From Paenibacillus oryzisoli (GTDB lineage: Bacteria; Bacillota; Bacilli; Paenibacillales; NBRC-103111), in NCBI RefSeq assembly GCF_001653565.1, contig NZ_LYPB01000049.1, positions 372,001 to 436,000 on the forward strand: a stretch of DNA of 64,000 bases, read 5' to 3'. Position 1 is the stretch's first letter. The number at the start of each line of letters is the position of its first letter. Positions 48,482 through 58,176 of this stretch are shown here, piece by piece. Position numbers and translations under genes: made by a program. The notes below the pieces were generated by a model that saw nothing but the letters and a program-made list of their open reading frames with translations, was not told where the DNA came from and made no database searches.

Positions 48482-50353
48482 TCATAAACGCCTCGCGATT
48501 ACCTCATTTCGCGCCTCATTCCAATCCCATTGGTAGCCTAGTTCTTCCGCAAGTTTCGCCCAGCTAATGAGTACGAAATTGTTCAGCACTTGCACGTCTG
48601 CCGAAGGAATCGTTCCATTCCTACCCATGAATGTGTATTGAATGCGCTTATTCTCTTCATCATACGTAGCATCACCTTGGCCTAGCTTCTCGAACGTTTG
48701 ACTGAGCGGCACCCAAGGTATGCCTCCGATGACGATGGGTTTGATCCCATTGTAAGCGACCGTTTGACCTTCGTTCCTGATACGGATAAACGGCAAATGA
48801 TGCGCGATTTTATTACCTTTCAGCAAGGTAATCCTTCCGCTGTCTAACTCTACTCGCTCTCCTTCTGAGAGATGAGCAATTTTGTTCTTCGCGACTTGGT
48901 CATTCAACTTGATCTGATAGGTATGCTCCATCCGCTTATGCAGTTGAGCCATTTCTTCTGGGGTCGTCGACTTCAGGCTTCTCCCCTGCATCTGCGCCAT
49001 CAACACGCCGATAGACTCGCCAGCCATTGCGCCATTGGGCTGAATTCTTGCGCTACCGTATGCTACAGCAGATGCACCAACCAGCTTTCCTGCGGTGACG
49101 ATGTTGTCATAGTCTTGAAGCAAATAGCTTCGCAGAGGCATGCCATATTTATCTGGACGCCCAATAGCTAGTCCTTCCCGATTCGAGCGCGAACCTTGAA
49201 TGTCCATGAAATATCCTCCGACGCTAACGTTATCCCAGAACATTCGGCCGCTCATTAAATCAGATGCTTGCAGCACATAGTCAGTTGGATAATGGTTATA
49301 CTCACGGATGTACAGCTCGTTCGGTTCTCCACCCAGTTCCAACTGCTCGAAGCCTGCCATATGTTTACGTAGATGATCTCGGATGAATGGCATCTCTTCT
49401 TTGGCAAGCTGCATCCCCCGCGCAATCGTTTCTTCTCGACTGGGGTCGATGCCATAGACCTGAAGCGCATTAATGATGATCTCGCCATTGCCTTGATTCA
49501 GAATGTTCAGTCCTCGGAGATTAAGCTCATTCTTGTTGTGCAGTTCATAAGCCGATACAATTGGCGGAAACCCATAAGCAATGTGCGAATTCACATAGCT
49601 TTCGGGTCCGAATGTATGTGCTCGCTCGATCTTCGTCATTTTCCAAAACTGATTTTGAAACTTGTCCCAATCGACTCCCCTAAATTTCATCATGTACGTG
49701 CCACTCATATATTCGCGTTCCTTGCTCCCATATAGCGCTTCCAATCCAGGAAGCGGTTGGACATCGAGTTTACGAATTAACGCAGCATCATCCGAATTAT
49801 CAACAAGATAAGAAGGCTTCACCATTCGCTTTTTCCCGTCACCGTCTTGATAGGCAAGTGAAATGACCTTCTTATCTGAAACTTTCAAGTCTTCAAGCAC
49901 GATGTTTCTCTCAACAGGAATGCCCTCAATAAGCTTGTGAAAATAATGGGCGAACTCGGTTTTCGTACGGATACTTCCTTGCGTGTACTGTTGAAAAAGC
50001 TCCTTCATCCCACCTTGCATGAGGGGAGTACCCTCATCATCGTAGGTTCCATCGAGATAGAGCATCTCTCCCTGAATGAGTTGTCCGCCTAGTCGCTCTT
50101 TCGTTTCAAGGATTAATACATCAAGTCCTTCCTTCTTCGCTTTTTGAGCAAGATACATACCTTCTAGTTCTGTTCCCATGACCACCACATCGGGCTCAAA
50201 AGTCGAATGCGTATGTAGGGTAAATCCCCCATCACTGTCTCGGAGCAACCCGTAGTAACCTAACAGACCGCCAACGATCGTAATAAGGACGAGAATACCG
50301 GAAATCACTGCCGATTTCATCTGACTCACTAGCCATTTTCTCAAAAAGTTCAT
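48482..50353 (-). CDS. Membrane-anchored FAD oxidoreductase with stalk domain
   Basis: A 623-residue protein. An N-terminal hydrophobic segment (ISGILVLITIVGGLLGYYGLL) acts as anchor or signal. An FAD-binding domain of the FAD_oxidored type follows: DVVVMGTELEGMYLAQKAKK, then LILETKERLGGQLIQGE and the C-terminal nucleotide segment GKLVGASAVAYGSARIQPNG. The dinucleotide motif is GTELEG rather than GxGxxG. The last 110 residues are a copper-amine-oxidase-like stalk (VPLSQTFEKLGQGDATYDEE, LAEELGYQWDW). The combination suggests an exported flavoprotein outside the membrane. The substrate is unknown. Confidence 0.75.
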   Translation of the reverse strand: MNFLRKWLVSQMKSAVISGILVLITIVGGLLGYYGLLRDSDGGFTLHTHSTFEPDVVVMGTELEGMYLAQKAKKEGLDVLILETKERLGGQLIQGEMLYLDGTYDDEGTPLMQGGMKELFQQYTQGSIRTKTEFAHYFHKLIEGIPVERNIVLEDLKVSDKKVISLAYQDGDGKKRMVKPSYLVDNSDDAALIRKLDVQPLPGLEALYGSKEREYMSGTYMMKFRGVDWDKFQNQFWKMTKIERAHTFGPESYVNSHIAYGFPPIVSAYELHNKNELNLRGLNILNQGNGEIIINALQVYGIDPSREETIARGMQLAKEEMPFIRDHLRKHMAGFEQLELGGEPNELYIREYNHYPTDYVLQASDLMSGRMFWDNVSVGGYFMDIQGSRSNREGLAIGRPDKYGMPLRSYLLQDYDNIVTAGKLVGASAVAYGSARIQPNGAMAGESIGVLMAQMQGRSLKSTTPEEMAQLHKRMEHTYQIKLNDQVAKNKIAHLSEGERVELDSGRITLLKGNKIAHHLPFIRIRNEGQTVAYNGIKPIVIGGIPWVPLSQTFEKLGQGDATYDEENKRIQYTFMGRNGTIPSADVQVLNNFVLISWAKLAEELGYQWDWNEARNEVIARRL

Positions 50354-50462
50354 CACCCTGCTGCATCGAATACGTGCTTTTCCTTATTGTATTCATATTA
50401 CAAGAAAAAACCAACAGGAATTTGACCAATGAAGGACCTTTCCATAAACAAACATGCGTTGG

Positions 50463-51296
50463 TTAATTCGCAACAATTTTGGCAGCTGCTTCTTCAGCGA
50501 ATTGAGCTCGCAATCGTTCTTTGCGCTCTTCGCGCTCTTGCGGTTTCATCCGTGGACACGTATAGCAATATTGCCCGCCCTCTGTCCGGTAGTACATACA
50601 GCAAGCCGTCTTCATTTTAATTGTCGTATCAGGCTCGCCGGGTTTACCAGGGTAATCCAGATTCACAATGTTTACATGCAAGGGATTGCGAAGGCGACCG
50701 AACACTTCACCTTTTAACTCCTTGGTAACGAATACATGGTCCTCTTCATAGCGAGCATGCCACTCCTCTGATACACTTGCTTCTTTCCATTGCCCGAAAA
50801 TAAACCGAAGGCGCATGGGTACAATTTTCCACAAATGCCTAATATCCATATCAGCGGCGGCAGCTATCGCTTCGACAATTGGCCGGATCGTCTCCGCATA
50901 CCAGCGGGATAAGTGTGCTTCACGCCATTCGCTGCGACCTCCACAGGGCGGACCGCTAAGCGGTCTTATTTCTTGCAGCACAATTCGGAATTCAATAAAC
51001 CCCTTCTCACTCCGATACAATTGCAACGCCCATAACGAAGGAGACAGATCCACTAATTCATCATGTGTCACCATATATTGCATCGCCGCATTCAGACTTC
51101 CGAGACGGCTGATCAAGTAGGCACCAGCAGCTGCAGGTTCAAGCGCCTTCATTAGCGGCGAGTATACTTGCAATAGCTCTTGCATCCCTATCTCCGTCAA
51201 TAAACGTGTTCCTGCTATCGTGATAATCGGGTCTGGATGGGAATCCGTTGTAACTCCGTAATTTTCCGCTATATATGTCTGAACTGATGTACTCAT
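50463..51296 (-). CDS. FhuF-like (2Fe-2S) ferric iron reductase
   Basis: A 277-residue cytosolic protein. The C-terminal FhuF iron-sulfur motif is complete: CCMYYRTEGGQYCYTC, two adjacent cysteines, ten residues, then Cys-x2-Cys. The family reduces ferric siderophores to release iron. The start has AAGGAG. A 17-of-19 Fur box overlaps the promoter, so iron repression is very likely. No siderophore transport genes lie in the window. Confidence 0.85.
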   Translation of the reverse strand: MSTSVQTYIAENYGVTTDSHPDPIITIAGTRLLTEIGMQELLQVYSPLMKALEPAAAGAYLISRLGSLNAAMQYMVTHDELVDLSPSLWALQLYRSEKGFIEFRIVLQEIRPLSGPPCGGRSEWREAHLSRWYAETIRPIVEAIAAAADMDIRHLWKIVPMRLRFIFGQWKEASVSEEWHARYEEDHVFVTKELKGEVFGRLRNPLHVNIVNLDYPGKPGEPDTTIKMKTACCMYYRTEGGQYCYTCPRMKPQEREERKERLRAQFAEEAAAKIVAN

Positions 51297-51348
51297 GTTC
51301 CTCTCTCCTTGTCGTTAGCGTAGTTCACCCCATTAGAATTCTCATTTG

Positions 51349-51381
51349 ATTATACCACTATTGATAATGACAATCATTATT
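51349..51381 (-). promoter_or_regulatory. Fur-regulated promoter of the FhuF-like gene
   Basis: GATAATGACAATCATTATT (51363-51381) matches 17 of 19 bases of the classic Fur box. A TATAAT hexamer (minus strand, 51349-51354) lies just downstream, so bound Fur would cover the -35 region. Confidence 0.8.
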
Positions 51382-51410
51382 AAGTATAAGATAACCTAGT
51401 TTTTATAACA

Positions 51411-51466
51411 CAAAAAAGCCTGCTCAATCTTCAACGCCTAGCCACAGAAGATTGAGCAGACTTTAT
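51411..51466 (-). terminator. Terminator of the SMC-complex operon
   Basis: On the minus strand, AGTCTGCTCAATCTTC / GAAGATTGAGCAGGCT with a 15-base loop (TGTGGCTAGGCGTT) is followed by TTTTTTG. It lies 35 bases past the last gene of the operon. It is nearly the same design as the hairpin at 60.6 kb on the other side of the operon. Confidence 0.9.
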
Positions 51467-51500
51467 GTTAAATTTCGAAGACAACTAATTGATCTAATCA

Positions 51501-52025
51501 CTATCTCCCACCAGTTAAGTGTTCCATCATCTCTTCTTTAGCTTCGTCTAAAGAGGGAAGTTCACTTGTCAAGTACACTTGAATTTCAAACGCAACTAGA
51601 ATTTGCTTCAAGTAATGAAAAAGGTCTTCACTACAAATCCATATTTCTTTAGGAACGACATGTACTTTCTCAATAATGTCCAGCAGGAGTCCGACGATCT
51701 TATCTGGAGTTTCGGATTTGTCCGACAAACCGAACCCCAGGATCTGATTCGACTCTTGATCAACTATCAATCCCATCATTGGGTAGTACGGTCGATTCCC
51801 TTCGTTAATTGGCATAGGTGCATAACTGCAATCTATTTCCCAAATCCCTTCATACCCTTTAAGTGTCTTTTTGGCTTTAGCCAGGCGTAATTCATCGATA
51901 GCACTTGTTTCTAAAATATGAACATGACCTGGAGGCTTCGGTACTATCCATTGATCTGACCAAACCAAGTTCTGCACATTTCTATTCGATACTCTTGTTA
52001 GGAAAGCATTGTCCTCGCCTTCCAT
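51501..52025 (-). CDS. Unknown protein, last gene of the SMC operon
   Basis: A 174-residue soluble protein. I suspect, without certainty, the DUF6930-type family of uncharacterised proteins. Conserved-looking segments are WEIDCSYAPMPINEGNRPYY, MMGLIVDQESNQILGFGLSD and VVPKEIWICSEDLFHYLKQI. Its ATG shares one base with the stop of the preceding gene (TGATG), implying translational coupling; in related genomes the two parts may be one protein. No catalytic motif is visible. Confidence 0.6.
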   Translation of the reverse strand: MEGEDNAFLTRVSNRNVQNLVWSDQWIVPKPPGHVHILETSAIDELRLAKAKKTLKGYEGIWEIDCSYAPMPINEGNRPYYPMMGLIVDQESNQILGFGLSDKSETPDKIVGLLLDIIEKVHVVPKEIWICSEDLFHYLKQILVAFEIQVYLTSELPSLDEAKEEMMEHLTGGR

Positions 52026-52486
52026 CAGGGCATACTTAAAAAAGTTAAATCTCCCTCATTCTGAATTGGCCATGGAACAAACCCAGGTTCATATAATCTG
52101 AAAGTCGGCCAAGCATTTGCTCCTCGGAACTTCAATCCAAGCTCTTTTATTTGTTTGAGTTCGGAGGGGTACAACTCATCTCTACTGTCGAATAAAAGCA
52201 TTAAGCAATGTTGCGAGAACATCGGATCTATATCCTCTTCCCCACTCAACATGCCCAGCAAAGTCTCTAGGCCGAAATAGACAGCCAGACCATACAACTC
52301 GCCTCCATTTCCCATAATGCAACAATAGCCTATGTCTCCATTCAATGGATTCTCCACACCAAAAACATGAACATTCTCAAAGTAATTCCAACATTCCGCC
52401 TTTTTGAACGCTGCCGCTGCTTCATAAAGTCCTTGCCATTGCTCCGCAGTCGGACTCATCTCATTCATTTTTTCTTCAGCTCCCAT
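52025..52486 (-). CDS. Unknown protein of the SMC operon (153 aa)
   Basis: A small soluble protein with MGNGGELYGLAVYFGLETLL and FSQHCLMLLFDSRDELYPSEL as its clearest segments, reminiscent of an uncharacterised family that also occurs fused to the domain encoded next. The start is ambiguous: ATG 52486 has only a weak TAGG upstream, and ATG 52468 follows GGGAG by eleven bases. It begins 21 bases after the pRiA4b ORF-3-type gene and is coupled to the gene after it. Confidence 0.6.
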   Translation of the reverse strand: MGAEEKMNEMSPTAEQWQGLYEAAAAFKKAECWNYFENVHVFGVENPLNGDIGYCCIMGNGGELYGLAVYFGLETLLGMLSGEEDIDPMFSQHCLMLLFDSRDELYPSELKQIKELGLKFRGANAWPTFRLYEPGFVPWPIQNEGDLTFLSMP

Positions 52487-52507
52487 CGTGGCCTATTTTT
52501 TCGAAGA

Positions 52508-53734
52508 CTAACTGTATCGTTTGGGCGACCCTCCATTCCCATCCAACACTTGGGGTTTACTCCCCTTCGTATTCATATCTGACACACTTTCTACACGAAT
52601 CTGGAAGTGCCATTCATCTCCATAATCGAATAAATACAGGAAGGTTTGACCAATTGTCAAATTCAACTCCCCAAGTTCAGCCTCATCTGCCCCTGGCTCT
52701 TCCCCGTCATCAGGCGAATAGAAGGCAAATCTAGACCAACTCTGACCATCCATAAAGAAAGCATATAAATGATCATTGTCTAAATCAAATGCGCTTTGAA
52801 TCGCAATATGCAGCTGATGCAACGTTTGATGTGATGAAATCCGAATGGTACGCCAGCACTTAAGGTGCAATGAGATTTTAAGATCATACGTTCCATCTAC
52901 GAATATTCCCGTTAACCTAGGCAAGAAACTTACCAACTCTCCAATTGGAAATAATGGTTTGAATGATTCTATAAAAGGCTCATCCGAATCTCCACGCCAA
53001 TCGCCTGAGTCACGTCTTAATTGTAAATTCCAATCGCGCAAATCTCTTGTTTCTATTAGAACAGCACCTAGTTGGTAAAGCAATAGAGACGGCGTAATCG
53101 TTTGGGCTACATAATGATATTTGGCATGCCATATAGCCGAACGTTTCTCATCTTTGGTCAGCTCCCAGAATCCGAAATAGGTAAAATAATGCATAAAATA
53201 ATTCCATCTATATAAGAATGATACGAGATTCTCATTGTCAGAGTTATCACTTACAGTTATTACAGCTCCAAATGGGCATTTCAGTAGTTGTTCAAATAAA
53301 ATGGAGACACCATAACCGGGGCTATAGCGTTCTCCGTACTGCAGATCATCCCAATTTACATCGACCCAAAAGGTTTCTAGTAAGCACATATACTGCTCGG
53401 TCTCATTCATTTGAAGAAACAAAGAGAGCCGTTCTGTTCTCTCAAGTGTCGCTTTTCCACTCTTCGCCTGAATTATGCTAAAAAATCCTGCTGCTATACA
53501 AATATGATAATACAAATGCAAAAGAGGATATGTATCCTGATCAGATGTCTTCGTGCGACCCTCTTCTGGTACAGACATTCGCGCATTTATTTCCAATAAG
53601 TTATTTCTTGAAAGCCATTGCCTAGACTTCGTTAGTCCAACTTCTTGAGATGTAAGATAATCCGTAAAAGTTAGGAAGTCTTTTATAAGTTGTTCCGGTA
53701 CTTTTACAACCTTTGCAAGATGTTCCATGTCCAT
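52508..53734 (-). CDS. pRiA4b ORF-3-type domain protein in the JetD position
   Basis: A 408-residue protein. The first ~270 residues are helical and match nothing I know. The C-terminal ~110 residues are a plasmid pRiA4b ORF-3-like domain (TIRISSHQTLHQLHIAIQSA, DDGEEPGADEAELGELNL, YLFDYGDEWHFQIRVE). I place the start at ATG 53734, since AGGAGG lies six bases upstream; another in-frame ATG at 53749 overlaps the jetC stop but lies upstream of that site. In Wadjet operons this position usually holds JetD (Toprim-type nuclease). I see no Toprim motifs here. Its role in the complex is unknown. Confidence 0.75.
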   Translation of the reverse strand: MDMEHLAKVVKVPEQLIKDFLTFTDYLTSQEVGLTKSRQWLSRNNLLEINARMSVPEEGRTKTSDQDTYPLLHLYYHICIAAGFFSIIQAKSGKATLERTERLSLFLQMNETEQYMCLLETFWVDVNWDDLQYGERYSPGYGVSILFEQLLKCPFGAVITVSDNSDNENLVSFLYRWNYFMHYFTYFGFWELTKDEKRSAIWHAKYHYVAQTITPSLLLYQLGAVLIETRDLRDWNLQLRRDSGDWRGDSDEPFIESFKPLFPIGELVSFLPRLTGIFVDGTYDLKISLHLKCWRTIRISSHQTLHQLHIAIQSAFDLDNDHLYAFFMDGQSWSRFAFYSPDDGEEPGADEAELGELNLTIGQTFLYLFDYGDEWHFQIRVESVSDMNTKGSKPQVLDGNGGSPKRYS

Positions 53735-53745
53735 TCCCGGCCTCC

Positions 53746-56700
53746 TCATATAAACAACTCCATCTGCTTAACGTCCCCTAATCTTTCCAGTGAAATCGGC
53801 GCATGATCACGGAAATAAGCCTGATTAATTTCCTTTTCTTTGGTCATCACCAGTTTGCTTCCATTGGTCGATTGTCTAAGTCTACAGCTAAAGACAACCG
53901 GGAAATAATCCTTGAGGAATTTGCCTTCCGCATGTGCAGTCAGTGCGATGATCTGGAAGCCAAGCTGTTCAGCGATAAAAAACACAGGACTTAATACATG
54001 GTCACTCGATGCTTTCCCGAACGGATTATCTAGAATTACAGTACGATGCCGCTTCATGTTCGCTTGAATATGCTGGCGCTTCTCAGCGACATAGTTCAGT
54101 AACCCTAAGAATAACGTCATATTCTTGCTCCATTTTTCCCCGCCAGACCAATTATTAGACTGTTCCCACGAGAAGGAAGCTTTCGTTACGTTATTCTCAT
54201 TCGTTACTTTACGGCATGATACTTTCATGACTTTCTCTTGCAGAACAATTTGCAGAAGCTGCTTGGTGTCCAGCCATTTTTCAAGCTCCTTGCGAACCGT
54301 TGACTTTACTTCTTGATCGTTGTCATCGCGGTAATGGCCTTTTTCAAGTTCGGTCAAAATCCATTCCAGATGCTTACGCAGATGATCCTTCGCTTCAAGC
54401 TCATCCCATTCAGGGATGAGAAAGGAGAAAATTAGCTTCCACTGCTCTTCGACTTTAACTCTCGTTTTATTCGGAATATCTCGTAGCTCAGATGCAATCA
54501 GCTTCAAATGGCTGTGCACATGGATAATATACTGTTCAAGCTGCTGATTGTGTGTGCGCATCGTTTCTTCTGCAACATGATTGACACGTTCGATGCGGCT
54601 GTGCATTTTATGCTGAAATTGTGATAGCTCTTGATAGTTCGTCTTGTTTTCAACACCTTGCTCAGCCATATCTCTCATCTTAATATCTTTGATGTGTTTC
54701 CGGCAAAAATCAATAAAATGAAGTCTAGCCTTTTTCACCGTAGACTCTTCTGCCTCCAGCTCCTTCATCAAAGCGGTTAATGTCGCCACAGATTTCCGCA
54801 CCCATTTCATTCTATCATTCGGAAACTCCGCTCTCTGTTCCTCCGAGATATAGGCTGCTGGAATGAGTTGATTTTCAAATCCGTGCAAGAGTTTATATTG
54901 ATTTAAGTATTGGATCACATCTTCCATTTTACTTAATTGCACCTGGATTTGCGTATGTTGCTGCTGTAAGCCCAATTTATGCTGCGTTAGACGTGCATCC
55001 TCACTTTGGACATGCACATCCACTGCGCTTAGCGACTCTGTAAAGGTCATTGGTCCTTCATTCTCATGTGTGCTACGATACTGCTCAACGAGTAACTTAA
55101 TTCTCGCTGTCAATTCATTAAATTGCTTGTCGACCCTCGCATATTCTTCCTTATCGCGTGCCAACCGTGATTCGTGTTCCTTGAGCTCGTATAATAGCTG
55201 TGACATCTGATCTTCACCCGTCACAGAGAACGGAAGCTCCTCGTTCAAATGCAAGTCCGCTTGTTCCAATCGCAGCTTGCTCATTTCCCGCTCCGCCGAT
55301 GTCCTGCTAGCTTGAGCATGCTTCAACTCCGCTTCCAACTGTTGGCGTCCTTGCGAAATATGATTGAGCTTGAGATGCAAATCTTTTCTTTCCGTTTTCA
55401 ACCAATCTAAACTATGATTCGCTTCTATTGGCTGTACTTCCCCTAGTTCCATATACAGATCTTGGCTTTGAAGACTCGCCTTCTCTGTTCGCAAGACGTT
55501 CATTCTGCTTTTCACGGATTCGTTCTGCAACTTCACCTGCTCCATCGAACGCCGCCTGCCCTCCAGCTTATGTTGCTGGTCGTCAGACTGCTGGACAAGA
55601 TGCTCAATGGTACTGTTCAACGCAACGATTTCTTTACCCAACTCAACATATCTCCGGCCTTTTTCAATCCATTGCTGGAGTTGTACCATTTCCTCTTTGT
55701 GCTTGTCCATGACGGCATTATGCTGATAGATCGTCTGCTCAACCTGGCGAATGGCTTTCTGGATGGCATCCTCTTGACCTTCTAGCTCACGTACCGTTTC
55801 ACGTGTGAGTCCAACTCTCCGCTCCATTTCTTGCACAACTTCAAGGGGGTATTCCAGTAGAAATCGGCTAAAAGCCGTCTGAAGATCAGAAGTTCTCTGA
55901 AGATCACTTTCCTTTTCTTTACGTGCGCTCCGAACTTCTTCACCCTTTTGAGAGATCATATGCTTCCAGCTGATGAATTCCATATCCTCTGCATTGTCAC
56001 GCCAATGCTGTGGTTCAACCCATACGCTTTCCTTCACGGCTATTGGAATATCTGCATTAACCAGACGCCCCGCTTCCTGCGAGGAAATCACTTGAATCGG
56101 GAACTGCATATCTTCTGCATACTGCCGCAGCTTGCTTGTAACTAACTCAACCTCACCTTCAGTTGTAATTAATGTCACAGACCAAAGGGGATGAGTCTTC
56201 GCCCGCTCGGCTAACTGCAAACTCTGCAAATATTGAATACCTGTCTCCAATAACTTGAACTGGTTACTCCACTTGTCCACCAAACCCGCCACATAGGCAT
56301 CAGCAAAAAATACAGGCTGAGCGCTATAATCATCGATATAGCGAAAAGCCAGACGCTCTTTCAGCAGATAAGCTTCCTTCTCAAGCAGCAGCTTTTCTTT
56401 ATCTTCACGAAGTCGCTCCTCAATCGAACTCTGCTTCTCATAAATGGAAGAGAGTTTCCCCCAAGAAGGCCTGTACGAAGCAATTTCTTCCAGGATGGAT
56501 TGATGCACTTTTTTAAATAATTCGAGCCTATGCTCTGCATTAGCACGCTCAACGAAGGCTGTCTTGAGGTTTCCACTCACGGTAACCAGTTGCCTTTCAC
56601 TTTCCTCTTTACTGGCTGCCAACTCCTTGTTCTTCTGCACGAAGAGAACATTGTCTTCATCCAACTTCTGATAACGCTGATTCCAATCTGCCATGCTGGC

Positions 56701-58176
56701 TTCCATACTCTCAACAGCTGGATTGGCCAAACTATTTGCTCTCAGCTCGTCTCGATCTTTCTCTCGTGCTTGCACAAGGGATCTGTGTGAAATGAGCTGC
56801 TTGTTTAATGCCTCCAGTTCACTTGAAAGCTCATTAAGTATCGTTTCCTCTAAGTTCAACCTATTCTGATGTGCAGAAGCTTCCTGGAGAAGTTTCTCTT
56901 CTTCAACCTGCCACTGCTGTTCCATCTTGCTGTAAATACTGCGAATTTGCCCGCCATTCTGAACCCATGCTTTCCGCAGAGCATCCTCTTCTTGCGTATG
57001 ACCGAATTGTTCTAGTTCGCGCTGCACATAGTTCATGCGTTCCTCCGCCGAGGTCCATTGTTGTCTGTAATCAGCCAATCGCAGTGAATAGTAGTTCTCT
57101 TTGGCTCTCCGTACGAGCTTTCCTTTGAACTCAACGTCTTCCAGGACCAAGCTCAGTTTTGTTTCCAAGACGGATTGCTCCTGCTTTTGCTTCGCAATAA
57201 GAAGCGATTCTTTCTTCCGTGCCAGTCCCTGCAACTGCTCATCGCAAGCTGCCATCATTTGATGCCAACCCGAAAGCTTGGCGGTTTCCTCGTTCTTCTG
57301 CCCACCAACCAGCAGCCAATAAGCTTTCGTTTCTGCTTGCGCAGCCCCATAAGCCTTCTGCTTCGTATCCATTGTTGAATAGCGAATCACATACTGGTCC
57401 AATTCAATTAGAATTTTTTTGTTCTCTTCGATTTTTTCTTTTAATTCTTTATATTTTTTGAAGCTGTCCCTGTGCATTTCGAAATTGTTCGCAAACTCGC
57501 CTTGTTCATAGCCCCCCATCGCATCTTCAACCGTGGGGATCAACAAACGATCAAACAATTGGCCCGTTGTTTTGCATTCATCAAAGAAGCTCTCTACCCC
57601 GCCCTCCGAGCTATTGATTTTCGCAATCCGTTCCCACTCTGAGGCAATGATATGATAGTCGTTTTCTAATATTTTTCTATATTCTTTCATCGTAGAAGGC
57701 AGCTTCGCATTCATTTTTTTCACAGTCATCCCGTGGTAGTAATCATGAATTTCACCTTTATCCGCTGCTCGCATATGGCCTGCATTCCCCTTAACGAAAG
57801 GAATCCGATCAATCGCATCGGGATCAAGCACTGGGTAATCATACACATACCGATACGAATCAATCCCTGTTGCTGTCAGAAACAAACTAATGCAGGTCAC
57901 GACATATCGCCGAGGTCTTTCACTTAGAATCCACTCGATCGCGATGTGCGCAGGACCATTTTCAAGACTTAACGTATCTTTGATTTTACGTCCGGCTAAC
58001 TCCTCGTGAGGCAGAATGGCTTGCATGGCAGACTGGATGAATACCGTCTTACCGCCTCCATTTTCGAGCAAGATTGCACCGTTATGTCCATCAAAATGAA
58101 ACAACTCATCGTTGTATCGTTTATTTCCATCCTCATAGACGACATTCGTAAACCGTATTCTAGAGATCGCTGGCAT
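53746..58176 (-). CDS. jetC: SMC/MukB-like ATPase, JetC-like
   Basis: A 1476-residue SMC-type ATPase. Walker A is LLENGGGKTVF at residues 36-46 and the N-terminal head includes RPRRYVVTCISLFLTATGID. About 900 residues of heptad-rich coiled coil follow, with a hinge-like interruption near residues 600-760. In the C-terminal head the signature reads NNWSGGEKWSKN (~1341-1352), Walker B VILDNPFGKAS (~1380) and the H-loop ALTAHAEG. The Walker B glutamate position appears as Asn-Pro, as in MukB-like relatives that use different residues. It overlaps jetB by 17 bases. Confidence 0.85.
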   Translation of the reverse strand: MPAISRIRFTNVVYEDGNKRYNDELFHFDGHNGAILLENGGGKTVFIQSAMQAILPHEELAGRKIKDTLSLENGPAHIAIEWILSERPRRYVVTCISLFLTATGIDSYRYVYDYPVLDPDAIDRIPFVKGNAGHMRAADKGEIHDYYHGMTVKKMNAKLPSTMKEYRKILENDYHIIASEWERIAKINSSEGGVESFFDECKTTGQLFDRLLIPTVEDAMGGYEQGEFANNFEMHRDSFKKYKELKEKIEENKKILIELDQYVIRYSTMDTKQKAYGAAQAETKAYWLLVGGQKNEETAKLSGWHQMMAACDEQLQGLARKKESLLIAKQKQEQSVLETKLSLVLEDVEFKGKLVRRAKENYYSLRLADYRQQWTSAEERMNYVQRELEQFGHTQEEDALRKAWVQNGGQIRSIYSKMEQQWQVEEEKLLQEASAHQNRLNLEETILNELSSELEALNKQLISHRSLVQAREKDRDELRANSLANPAVESMEASMADWNQRYQKLDEDNVLFVQKNKELAASKEESERQLVTVSGNLKTAFVERANAEHRLELFKKVHQSILEEIASYRPSWGKLSSIYEKQSSIEERLREDKEKLLLEKEAYLLKERLAFRYIDDYSAQPVFFADAYVAGLVDKWSNQFKLLETGIQYLQSLQLAERAKTHPLWSVTLITTEGEVELVTSKLRQYAEDMQFPIQVISSQEAGRLVNADIPIAVKESVWVEPQHWRDNAEDMEFISWKHMISQKGEEVRSARKEKESDLQRTSDLQTAFSRFLLEYPLEVVQEMERRVGLTRETVRELEGQEDAIQKAIRQVEQTIYQHNAVMDKHKEEMVQLQQWIEKGRRYVELGKEIVALNSTIEHLVQQSDDQQHKLEGRRRSMEQVKLQNESVKSRMNVLRTEKASLQSQDLYMELGEVQPIEANHSLDWLKTERKDLHLKLNHISQGRQQLEAELKHAQASRTSAEREMSKLRLEQADLHLNEELPFSVTGEDQMSQLLYELKEHESRLARDKEEYARVDKQFNELTARIKLLVEQYRSTHENEGPMTFTESLSAVDVHVQSEDARLTQHKLGLQQQHTQIQVQLSKMEDVIQYLNQYKLLHGFENQLIPAAYISEEQRAEFPNDRMKWVRKSVATLTALMKELEAEESTVKKARLHFIDFCRKHIKDIKMRDMAEQGVENKTNYQELSQFQHKMHSRIERVNHVAEETMRTHNQQLEQYIIHVHSHLKLIASELRDIPNKTRVKVEEQWKLIFSFLIPEWDELEAKDHLRKHLEWILTELEKGHYRDDNDQEVKSTVRKELEKWLDTKQLLQIVLQEKVMKVSCRKVTNENNVTKASFSWEQSNNWSGGEKWSKNMTLFLGLLNYVAEKRQHIQANMKRHRTVILDNPFGKASSDHVLSPVFFIAEQLGFQIIALTAHAEGKFLKDYFPVVFSCRLRQSTNGSKLVMTKEKEINQAYFRDHAPISLERLGDVKQMELFI

